A stretch of DNA of 7,110 nt from Bacteroidales bacterium (GTDB lineage Bacteria > Bacteroidota > Bacteroidia > Bacteroidales > ML635J-15): positions 1-7,110 of the forward strand of contig JAQVEY010000119.1 in the NCBI GenBank assembly GCA_028697515.1, in the 5' to 3' direction. This document shows, one piece after another, positions 1 through 6,226 of this stretch. Below the pieces are notes generated by a model that was given only the letters and a program-made list of their open reading frames with translations, was not told where the DNA came from and ran no database searches. Position numbers and translations under genes: made by a program. Within the stretch, counting starts at the first letter, position 1; the number at the start of each line of letters is the position of its first letter.

Positions 1-1
1 T

Positions 2-82
2 CAAAAAGCTTCTGTTGATTGGGAAAGATTAAAAAAACAATATGATAGACCTTCGCAAATAACACTATTAATTCATTTTTAG
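2..82 (+). CDS. C-terminal end of an unidentified protein (partial, 5' end outside window)
   Basis: An open frame enters from the left edge and ends at a TAG stop at 80-82, giving 26 residues that include VDWERLKKQYDRPS followed by ITLLIHF. The stretch mixes charged and aromatic residues like real protein and closes with a short hydrophobic beta-like segment ending in Phe, which is compatible with, but does not prove, an outer-membrane protein C-terminus. The gene converges on the large minus-strand gene, with only 23 bases between the two stop codons. Too little is visible to name a family. An alternative is that this is chance open frame, since 26 codons is short; the tight convergent packing makes a real gene end more likely. 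Confidence 0.5.
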   Translation, partial: QKASVDWERLKKQYDRPSQITLLIHF

Positions 83-118
83 GCACTTTTATATTCATAT
101 TGTTTTTAAAAGAATGCC
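82..118. terminator. Possible bidirectional terminator hairpin between convergent genes
   Basis: An imperfect inverted repeat is visible: GGCA-CTTTTA at 82-91 pairs with TAAAAG at 107-112 and TGCC at 115-118. This gives ten base pairs with a two-base bulge (AA at 113-114) and a 15-base loop. It spans the gap between the convergent stop codons and reaches into the last codons of the minus-strand gene. The inner six pairs are A/T rich and there is no long U tract after the stem on either strand, so it would be a weak intrinsic terminator at best. Chance pairing in AT-rich DNA is a real alternative. Confidence 0.3.
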
Positions 119-3100
119 CTCATCTGAACTCCTCCGGTATGAATAATTTTAATATCTGCTGATTTCCTCGCACCGTATGTTAAATTAAGCTGCAAACCAT
201 TTGACAATTGCCGTTGAAAACTGACCGACCAAGTAAGATTCATACCCGGCATAAACCCTTCCAGCATTTCGTATGCCAACGAGCCGTTTGTTGCCGCATT
301 ATAGTTGTAATAGATATAATTAAATGTTGCATTTAGTGATCCCTTTTTAACCGAACTTAGTCTGTAATCTAATCCTAAGTCGTTAATTATTAGTTTTTCT
401 CCTCCTGTATTGTTTTCTTTTATACGATAGTTATATTTTATAGATATTCTGTTATTCATATCTGGTTGGTAATTTAACTGTAAGTCATTACTTATATTAT
501 TAATTAGATAATTTTTATTATTAAAAAATTCCGAATCGTAATATTTTGTTCCAATGCCTGACTTATTTACAATTCCTGCTTTTGGACTTATATTGTATCT
601 TATCTGCAAAGTATTTGTCAATACTTTCCGAGTGTCAAAGCCATTTACCATCATTATTTTATTATTATTTTTCTGAAAAATATAATCAAAACCAAATTTT
701 GGATTACCCCTGTTAAAAGAAAAGCTATTTCTAACCGATGAGGTCATACTTACCAGGTTAACATCCATAATATTCTTAGCAAATGGATTAGCATATTCAA
801 CAAAAACCGGGGAAGTGTTTTTCTGAGATATCATATAGGCAAACTGATCTGAAAATCTGCTTAGAGCTTTTCTTATACCCGTCTTATTACGCCATAAAAT
901 TTCAGGATTTATATTAATACTTTGATTTATTTGATTTGAATAAGTTTTAATATAATCTGCCGTAGGATTTATGACTCTAATAAAATTTGCTTGATCAATA
1001 AAATGGGCGACTTCAAACTCATCTAGTTCCTGAACTCCATTCGAATTATAATCAGACCAAGTGTAAACACCTTGTCCTGCAGCTACTTCGATATAAGAAT
1101 ATTCGGTTTTTCTTTCCAAACCAGAACCTATTTCATAAAAATTTGATGAGGATATTACTCCTTTCAATATCCTGAAACTGTATTCTGCACGTCCTGTTAA
1201 ATTATTCTCTGCTTGCCCCGAATATAAACTTGTGTCATTAACTTCGAGTAATCGGTAAGTAAAAACAGTATTTAACCTGTGTGCAGGGTTTTTATTTAGT
1301 CCTCCTCCAATTGAGATATCCTGCGATGTAGTGGATTTTATAAGTAAGTCATTTTTCGGCAACATATCTTCTCTGAATTTATAATTCAACAGAAAACTCG
1401 TTTTCAGGCTATCCTGAGTTCGGATAAATGCCTCATAAGAATTAAATTTGTAACTTGTCGCAATAATACTGTCAGAACTTACCGATTTCCATAAATTATC
1501 TTCAGAGTCTTCGCCAACGCCAATGTTCAAATATTTAAAATTTCTTGATAATTTTATTTTATGTCTTAAAAACTTTGTGTTATAAAGTGGGTCGCTGGAA
1601 TTAAGTAAGGAACCATTAAAAGACATTTGCCATTTTTTATATTTTAATCCTCCATTAATCAAATTATTAAAACCAGAATACTCAGAGCCTCTATCCAAAT
1701 AAGAACTGTTAAATGAAATTTTTCCGCTCTTTTTATTGGTATATAGTAAGCCTCCGCTAATACTATTTTCGTCATTTGCAGCATAATACGAATTCAAATT
1801 CCAGTCTCGTGTAAATTCTGTAGCACGATAGTTTTCGATACCTCTAAAATTTTTATGCTGATAAGAATAATTAATAATTGCCCCTAAATGTGAATTCTCT
1901 TTTTCAATCAAGCTCTGTTCAAGTCCTGTTTTTACTGCAATTCCAATATCATCATCGGAGTTAAGTGGCGAAAATGTATTAATATCATTATTACTGCAAG
2001 CAATTTCAAAATTTACAAGTGTCTTATCAAAAATTTGTGATTGACTGCCAATTACCAACATTTGAGATTTTTCTGGTGTAACTATCTGCTGATAAGGCAC
2101 ATAATCTCCCTGTAAAATCCCATTGATAGGAGAAACCCATTCATAAACTCTTCCGTTTGCAGCGCTTACTCCTTTTTTATAATTTCCTTTATTTGGTCCA
2201 ACATAGGAAAAGCTTACGCGATAAAATGCATTATCGGAATTGGTGCTGTACACAAAAACAGAATCGTATAATTCTCCTCCAACAATAGTATCTGTCAGTT
2301 TATAGCGAATTTCACTACTGTTATAGCCCAAGGAGTCAAATCCTGGAATTAAAGCAAGCTCTTTATTGTCTCCTATTTCACTTAGCAATTTTTTATCTTC
2401 TAGGCTTAATTCCTGATCGAAGGGCTGATTTTTGTTATCACTTTCATCATAAATATTAACCCATACTTTTGATTTCTCAAAACTAATAAGTCCCGAACCT
2501 GTTACAAGAAAACGAGTATAATTTCGGTCAGAATATTCAAATTCGACAATTATTCTTTTGTCTTTATTTATAGGTTGCCTGGCTGTAAATATAATTTCGC
2601 CCAAATTATAATCAATAACATAATCTAAATCTGCACCCCTCATCATCAAAATACCGTCGATATAAACCTTCTCTGTACCAGCAAGAACGACAATATATAA
2701 TTCGTTATTTGCTCCAGTTAATTTATATGGTCCCTGATTTCCTTCTGTTCCCTTTACTTCCTGTCTGCGATATTTTCCTTTTGCAACTGCACCACTGATT
2801 TTTGTTTCGACTTTATATTCTTTCCCCGATTTTGTTGTATTATTCCACAGTATTCCAAAATCAGCACCTTGAGCTTTCTTATAATAATTTAGAAAATAGC
2901 CGTGGGGTTTCTTTAATTCAAAATCTCCAGCAGTTAAAAAAATCCGGTCGTTGAATAGTTTAATAAATACCTTGTCAAATTCCTGAAGTTGTTGTGAATT
3001 TCCATCCGGCTGAATAGGAATATTGTTATCGCTTATGGCTGCTAAAATAAACAAATCATCGTTTAGTTTTCCGTCCAGCTGAAGATTTAGGCCGGAATTT

Positions 3101-3567
3101 ACAATAACATCCTGATTATTTCCAAAGCTTATTCCTCTCGAAATACTTCCTTTTCTCGACAATGAAGTTTGATTATATGCCGATTTATAATCTTCCCTGC
3201 TAAAAACCAATTCATACTCATTTTCATCCTTATTGTCACCAACCAGAAAGTCTGACTTATTAAAAAGACTGTGGGGTTCAAAAAAATTTATCGGAAATAC
3301 TTTATATTGAACTATTATTGATTGCTGCTCGGGCTTTTCATCAAAAACGATCATTGACTTTTCAAAATCAAAGTGATACTTTAAATCTTTAAGAGTATCT
3401 CCATTCTGAGAAAAAAATGTCAAGCTTTCTGTTGCAACACTTAATGAATCTAAAAATATTGTGTCGCCAGTTATATCAAGACTTCTTTGTTTTAAATTAA
3501 TTAAAGACTGTGAGAAACCTACAGTTACTGTACTTAGAAGAAATAATATGAATAGAACTCTTTTCAA
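106..3567 (-). CDS. Large secreted beta-rich outer-membrane protein, uncharacterised Bacteroidota family
   Basis: Seen: 1153 residues with a signal peptide (MKRVLFILFLLSTVTVGFSQ, likely cut near residue 20), then almost continuous short strands rich in alternating hydrophobic, Tyr, Asn and Ser residues, and a C-terminus QMRAFF with the terminal aromatic typical of outer-membrane barrels. A SISRGISFGNNQD motif lies at 141-153, NNIPIQPDGN at 181-190 and GDFELKKPHGYFLNYYK at 214-230. A small-domain pattern VYIDG...DYVIDYNLGEIIFT occupies about 301-328, and a DxNxNG calcium-loop-like site 839-850. The start is TTG: the codon two upstream is an in-frame TGA and the next Met is residue 72, past the signal peptide. 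Known, from memory: these motifs recur in large Bacteroidota proteins without assigned function, and parts recall the gliding/type IX secretion protein SprA, which is about twice as long. Inferred: residues beyond about 500 form a large barrel in the outer membrane. It follows the SGNH gene after 97 bp on the same strand. The beta-barrel call is fairly sure; the function is unknown. Confidence 0.8.
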   Translation of the reverse strand: MKRVLFILFLLSTVTVGFSQSLINLKQRSLDITGDTIFLDSLSVATESLTFFSQNGDTLKDLKYHFDFEKSMIVFDEKPEQQSIIVQYKVFPINFFEPHSLFNKSDFLVGDNKDENEYELVFSREDYKSAYNQTSLSRKGSISRGISFGNNQDVIVNSGLNLQLDGKLNDDLFILAAISDNNIPIQPDGNSQQLQEFDKVFIKLFNDRIFLTAGDFELKKPHGYFLNYYKKAQGADFGILWNNTTKSGKEYKVETKISGAVAKGKYRRQEVKGTEGNQGPYKLTGANNELYIVVLAGTEKVYIDGILMMRGADLDYVIDYNLGEIIFTARQPINKDKRIIVEFEYSDRNYTRFLVTGSGLISFEKSKVWVNIYDESDNKNQPFDQELSLEDKKLLSEIGDNKELALIPGFDSLGYNSSEIRYKLTDTIVGGELYDSVFVYSTNSDNAFYRVSFSYVGPNKGNYKKGVSAANGRVYEWVSPINGILQGDYVPYQQIVTPEKSQMLVIGSQSQIFDKTLVNFEIACSNNDINTFSPLNSDDDIGIAVKTGLEQSLIEKENSHLGAIINYSYQHKNFRGIENYRATEFTRDWNLNSYYAANDENSISGGLLYTNKKSGKISFNSSYLDRGSEYSGFNNLINGGLKYKKWQMSFNGSLLNSSDPLYNTKFLRHKIKLSRNFKYLNIGVGEDSEDNLWKSVSSDSIIATSYKFNSYEAFIRTQDSLKTSFLLNYKFREDMLPKNDLLIKSTTSQDISIGGGLNKNPAHRLNTVFTYRLLEVNDTSLYSGQAENNLTGRAEYSFRILKGVISSSNFYEIGSGLERKTEYSYIEVAAGQGVYTWSDYNSNGVQELDEFEVAHFIDQANFIRVINPTADYIKTYSNQINQSININPEILWRNKTGIRKALSRFSDQFAYMISQKNTSPVFVEYANPFAKNIMDVNLVSMTSSVRNSFSFNRGNPKFGFDYIFQKNNNKIMMVNGFDTRKVLTNTLQIRYNISPKAGIVNKSGIGTKYYDSEFFNNKNYLINNISNDLQLNYQPDMNNRISIKYNYRIKENNTGGEKLIINDLGLDYRLSSVKKGSLNATFNYIYYNYNAATNGSLAYEMLEGFMPGMNLTWSVSFQRQLSNGLQLNLTYGARKSADIKIIHTGGVQMRAFF

Positions 3568-3571
3568 TATT

Positions 3572-3579
3572 CAAATTTA
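3572..3579 (-). promoter_or_regulatory. TAAATTTG, candidate -7 element just upstream of the TTG start
   Basis: On the minus strand the octamer TAAATTTG matches the Bacteroidota -7 consensus TAnnTTTG exactly and ends four bases before the TTG start of the large outer-membrane protein gene. No TTG sits 17-23 bases further upstream, so the -33 half is missing. If used, transcription would begin at or next to the start codon, giving a leaderless message. In DNA this AT-rich the octamer may be chance, and the gene may instead be read through from the upstream acyltransferase pair. The rest of the 97-bp gap (3568-3664) holds an eight-base palindrome GTTATAAC at 3618-3625 flanked by a CAATTT/AAATTG inverted repeat, but no convincing terminator. 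Confidence 0.25.
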
Positions 3580-3664
3580 CTACAAAAATAATCATTGATG
3601 TATTATATTATCAATTTGTTATAACGTATAAAATTGCAAATTATGACTTTGTGCATTTAAAACA

Positions 3665-4621
3665 TTAATTAAACAAATGATATTTCAAATCTCCTGCAAG
3701 TTTTTGTGAAAACAATCTTGACCCTTGTTTATTCAAATGAGTTGAATTATAAAAGTATTTTCTGTTTTTTCCGATACTATCTTCTGTATAGTCCAAAAAA
3801 AGAAGATTTCTGTTTTCAGCAATTTTATACCATAAATCCAAAACCTCTTTTCTGTTTACAATAAATGTTCTGCCTTCTATATATTCAGGAGAATACACTA
3901 AAATCACTTCTATATTATAATTTTTGCATTCGTTTATAAATCTCATAAATAAGCATAATAACTTATAGTCTATCTTGACTTTTAGATAGCCTTTTGATTT
4001 TATTGCCTTTTTAAAATCCTGATTCCATTCTCGTTCAATACCCATAAATCCATTTATTCTAGCAGGCTTTTGATTTTCAAGTCCCACTGCTAAAATCCCA
4101 GCTCTTGCCATTTCCCATGTTTGTCCCAAATATCTCTTCATAGGGATAAAAAAATCTGGTTTGCTAAATATTTTAAATAATTCGTTTGATTTATAATATT
4201 CTTCATTAAATAACATATATGGTAATACTTGTTCGTGATTATAGAAACCATCTTCTTTTTCAAATGTAAAAATGTCGCCAGAAATAATAATGATTTTCGG
4301 GACAGTATTATATTTAAAGTATTCTTTGTGCCTAAAGTACTGTAATCCGAAATTTAAACCGTCTATTCCAAAATTGTATGCTGTCAATTCTAAACTATCT
4401 TGCAATACTTTTGGATCAATATGAGTCCACGCTCTTGATGAACCATAAACGGCAATATCAACATTAATATTTCCTGAATAAATATCATTCCAAATAAGAT
4501 ATTCTCCATCAACATGTATTACAGATTTTTTAAGATTATTACTAATAAAAATATCTAAAGGATAAGCAAGTACGAATATCGGTAACAAGAAAAATATTAT
4601 TTTTTTTAAAAATTTATTCAT
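3665..4621 (-). CDS. Membrane-anchored SGNH/DltD-AlgX-like protein, probable partner of the MBOAT acyltransferase
   Basis: A 318-residue protein with one N-terminal hydrophobic segment (about 8-27) that would anchor it in the inner membrane with the body in the periplasm. SGNH-hydrolase-like signatures are visible: VYGSSRAW at 58-65, where Ser62 is the likely nucleophile (block I); NFGIDGLNFG at 83-92 (block II-like); IIISGD at 111-116; and a C-terminal STHLNKQGSRLFS at 293-305 with His295 as the likely catalytic base. The residue three before His295, usually Asp, is Asn292. Known: DltD, AlgX/AlgJ and PatB-type SGNH proteins work beside MBOAT proteins to place acyl groups on surface polymers. 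The start ATG at 4619-4621 lies one base after the stop of the MBOAT gene. A longer frame exists to 4669, but its 16 extra residues overlap the MBOAT C-terminus and precede a good MNKFLKK signal-anchor start. Inferred role: transfer of acetyl groups to an unidentified envelope or exported glycan. The family call is fairly sure; the substrate is unknown. Confidence 0.82.
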   Translation of the reverse strand: MNKFLKKIIFFLLPIFVLAYPLDIFISNNLKKSVIHVDGEYLIWNDIYSGNINVDIAVYGSSRAWTHIDPKVLQDSLELTAYNFGIDGLNFGLQYFRHKEYFKYNTVPKIIIISGDIFTFEKEDGFYNHEQVLPYMLFNEEYYKSNELFKIFSKPDFFIPMKRYLGQTWEMARAGILAVGLENQKPARINGFMGIEREWNQDFKKAIKSKGYLKVKIDYKLLCLFMRFINECKNYNIEVILVYSPEYIEGRTFIVNRKEVLDLWYKIAENRNLLFLDYTEDSIGKNRKYFYNSTHLNKQGSRLFSQKLAGDLKYHLFN

Positions 4622-4622
4622 C

Positions 4623-6071
4623 TTAAAACTGAAAATAAATAAAATTCTGTTGCATACCACCAAAAACAAAAATCAGAATAACAATTAAATAGAAAAATAT
4701 CCATTTTAAAAATCTATACCTATAAATTTTGAAATTCTCAATAGCATATAGACCTCGGCGACCAATCCATTCAATGCAAATAAAAAGCAAAATAAGTCCT
4801 AAAGTTGTCATCACTTTTACCGGATTATCAATTTCTGTATAGACAAAAGCTGTATCAGAAAAAATTGTTGAGATATATTGCATTGCATGGCTAAGACTTT
4901 CGGCCCTAAAAAATATCCAGGCAAAAAGAGTTAAAGAAAAAGTCAATAATATCATCCCGAATTCTTTGAGAGACATCCATTTCCTATTCACAGCAACAAT
5001 TGAAATATTTCTTCGATTTTGATTAAATAATAATAATGGAATAAAATAAATGGCATTCAATAAACCCCAAATTATAAAAGTCCAGTTTGCCCCATGCCAA
5101 AATCCGCTTACAACAAAAACAATAATTATGTTTCTAACACTTACTAATTTTGTGGTCCGGCTACCCCCCAAAGGGATATACACATAATCCCTAAACCATG
5201 ACGATAATGAAATATGCCAACGTCTCCAAAATTCAGCAATATCTCTTGAAAAGTATGGAAATGCAAAATTCTGTTTCAAATTAAACCCAAACAATCGTGC
5301 TGTACCAATTGCAATATCTGAATAGCCAGAAAAATCGCCATAAATTTGGAAGGCAAAGAATAATACTCCCAGTATTAAAGTACCTCCACTAAGACTTTCA
5401 GAGTTATTAAAAATATAATTAGCATATTCGGCACACCTATCTGCTATTACCATTTTTTTAAAAAACCCCCATAACATTTGTTTTAACCCGTCAATTGCAG
5501 AATTATACTCGAAATTCCTTTTTTTAAAAAATTGTGGCAAAAAACTAGTTGCTCTTTCAATTGGACCAGCGACTAACTGAGGAAAAAATGAGACAAATGC
5601 TGCAAAAGAAATGATGTCTTTAGTCGGTTCAAGTTTTCTGCGATATACATCTATTGTGTAACTTAAAGTCTGAAAAGTATAAAAACTTATTCCAACTGGT
5701 AAAACAATATAAAGTGAGGATACTCCTATTTCTTTTCCAAACAACCGGAATGTTTCTGCAAAACTTTCTGCAAAAAAATTGTAATACTTAAAAAATCCTA
5801 AAAGACCTAAATTCACAACTATACTAAGTACTAACAAGGCTTTTCTTTTGGTTTCCCTTTGTTCTAATAATAAATTCCTTCCAACCCAATAATCAATAAG
5901 AGTGCTTAAAACTATTAATGATAAGAATCTGTAGTCCCACCATCCATAAAACAAATAACTTGAAATTACTATAAAAGCATTTTGTAATCTTATATTTTTA
6001 TTGAAGACAAACCAATAAATTAAGAAAAAACAGGGTAGAAATATGGCAAAATCAAAAGAATTAAAAAGCAT
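4623..6071 (-). CDS. MBOAT-family membrane O-acyltransferase (AlgI/DltB type)
   Basis: A 482-residue polytopic inner-membrane protein of normal length for the AlgI/DltB branch. The start MLFNSFDFAIFLP is typical of the family. Hallmarks in order: FYGWWDYRF (41-49), LPVGISFYTFQTLSY (124-138), FFPQLVAGPIERA (162-174), WGFFKKMVIAD (201-211), YGDFSGYSDIAIG (244-256), EFWRRWHISLSSWFRDY (280-296) and VSGFWHGANW (321-330). His326 in the last motif matches the invariant MBOAT catalytic histidine, and His286 is the second conserved one. Known: these proteins pass an acyl group, usually acetyl, from a cytoplasmic donor across the membrane to an extracytoplasmic acceptor protein or glycan. It is first in a two-gene unit with the SGNH protein, stop and next start separated by one base, which strongly suggests translational coupling. 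A consensus promoter lies 24 bases upstream. No dltA/C or alginate genes are present, so alginate or teichoic acid specificity should not be assumed. The run GGGGGTTTTTTAAAAAAA within the WGFFKKM codons is a possible slippage spot. Confidence 0.95.
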   Translation of the reverse strand: MLFNSFDFAIFLPCFFLIYWFVFNKNIRLQNAFIVISSYLFYGWWDYRFLSLIVLSTLIDYWVGRNLLLEQRETKRKALLVLSIVVNLGLLGFFKYYNFFAESFAETFRLFGKEIGVSSLYIVLPVGISFYTFQTLSYTIDVYRRKLEPTKDIISFAAFVSFFPQLVAGPIERATSFLPQFFKKRNFEYNSAIDGLKQMLWGFFKKMVIADRCAEYANYIFNNSESLSGGTLILGVLFFAFQIYGDFSGYSDIAIGTARLFGFNLKQNFAFPYFSRDIAEFWRRWHISLSSWFRDYVYIPLGGSRTTKLVSVRNIIIVFVVSGFWHGANWTFIIWGLLNAIYFIPLLLFNQNRRNISIVAVNRKWMSLKEFGMILLTFSLTLFAWIFFRAESLSHAMQYISTIFSDTAFVYTEIDNPVKVMTTLGLILLFICIEWIGRRGLYAIENFKIYRYRFLKWIFFYLIVILIFVFGGMQQNFIYFQF

Positions 6072-6094
6072 TCCGATTCATTTGTGTTTTATTA

Positions 6095-6124
6095 CAAAGC
6101 TAAAAACAAGTCGTAAATATACAA
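6095..6124 (-). promoter_or_regulatory. Bacteroidota-type promoter of the MBOAT-SGNH unit
   Basis: Read on the minus strand, TTG at 6124-6122 is followed by exactly 19 bases and then TAGCTTTG at 6102-6095, a full match to the -7 consensus TAnnTTTG with correct spacing from the -33 TTG. Transcription should start near 6088-6091, leaving a leader of roughly 17-20 bases before the ATG at 6071. The leader has only a GGA next to the start codon and no properly spaced Shine-Dalgarno, as is common in this phylum. Confidence 0.65.
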
Positions 6125-6167
6125 CTTAAAGCACTTAATACAAGTAAAAAAATATATCAAATATCAT

Positions 6168-6197
6168 TTTTTTCTCATTAAATTATTTATACATTTG
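6168..6197 (+). promoter_or_regulatory. Candidate promoter of kbl
   Basis: TACATTTG at 6190-6197 matches the TAnnTTTG -7 consensus fully. At the expected distance upstream there is only a T tract (6167-6173) rather than TTG, so the -33 half is degenerate. The predicted start near 6202-6204 gives a leader of about 23 bases, rich in A and T without a Shine-Dalgarno. About 43 bases separate its -33 region from that of the divergent MBOAT promoter; I see no clear operator repeat between them. Confidence 0.5.
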
Positions 6198-6226
6198 CTA
6201 CATTAATAAACTAAAAACATAATAAT

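Noticed and set aside
3593..3595. ATG upstream of the large outer-membrane gene as its true start
   Set aside because: It is in a different frame from the signal peptide, and an in-frame TGA at 3573-3571 blocks upstream extension of the real frame.
3612..3636. Inverted repeat CAATTT ... AAATTG with internal palindrome GTTATAAC as a terminator after the SGNH gene
   Set aside because: The stem is only six A/T-rich pairs with a 13-base loop and no T tract follows on the minus strand, so it is easily chance in such AT-rich DNA.
4622..4669. Upstream extension of the SGNH gene adding 16 residues (starting MFLVVCNRILF)
   Set aside because: It lies wholly over the end of the MBOAT coding region in another frame. 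The ATG at 4621 gives a clean signal anchor one base after the MBOAT stop.
5453..5470. Homopolymer chain GGGGG-TTTTTT-AAAAAAA in the MBOAT gene as a programmed frameshift or phase-variation site
   Set aside because: It encodes the conserved WGFFKKM motif of the family, the frame is intact on both sides, and no alternative downstream frame of interest was recognised.
4623..6071. Naming the MBOAT gene algI or dltB
   Set aside because: The family motifs are shared across the whole branch and neither alginate nor D-alanylation genes are present, so a specific symbol is not supported.
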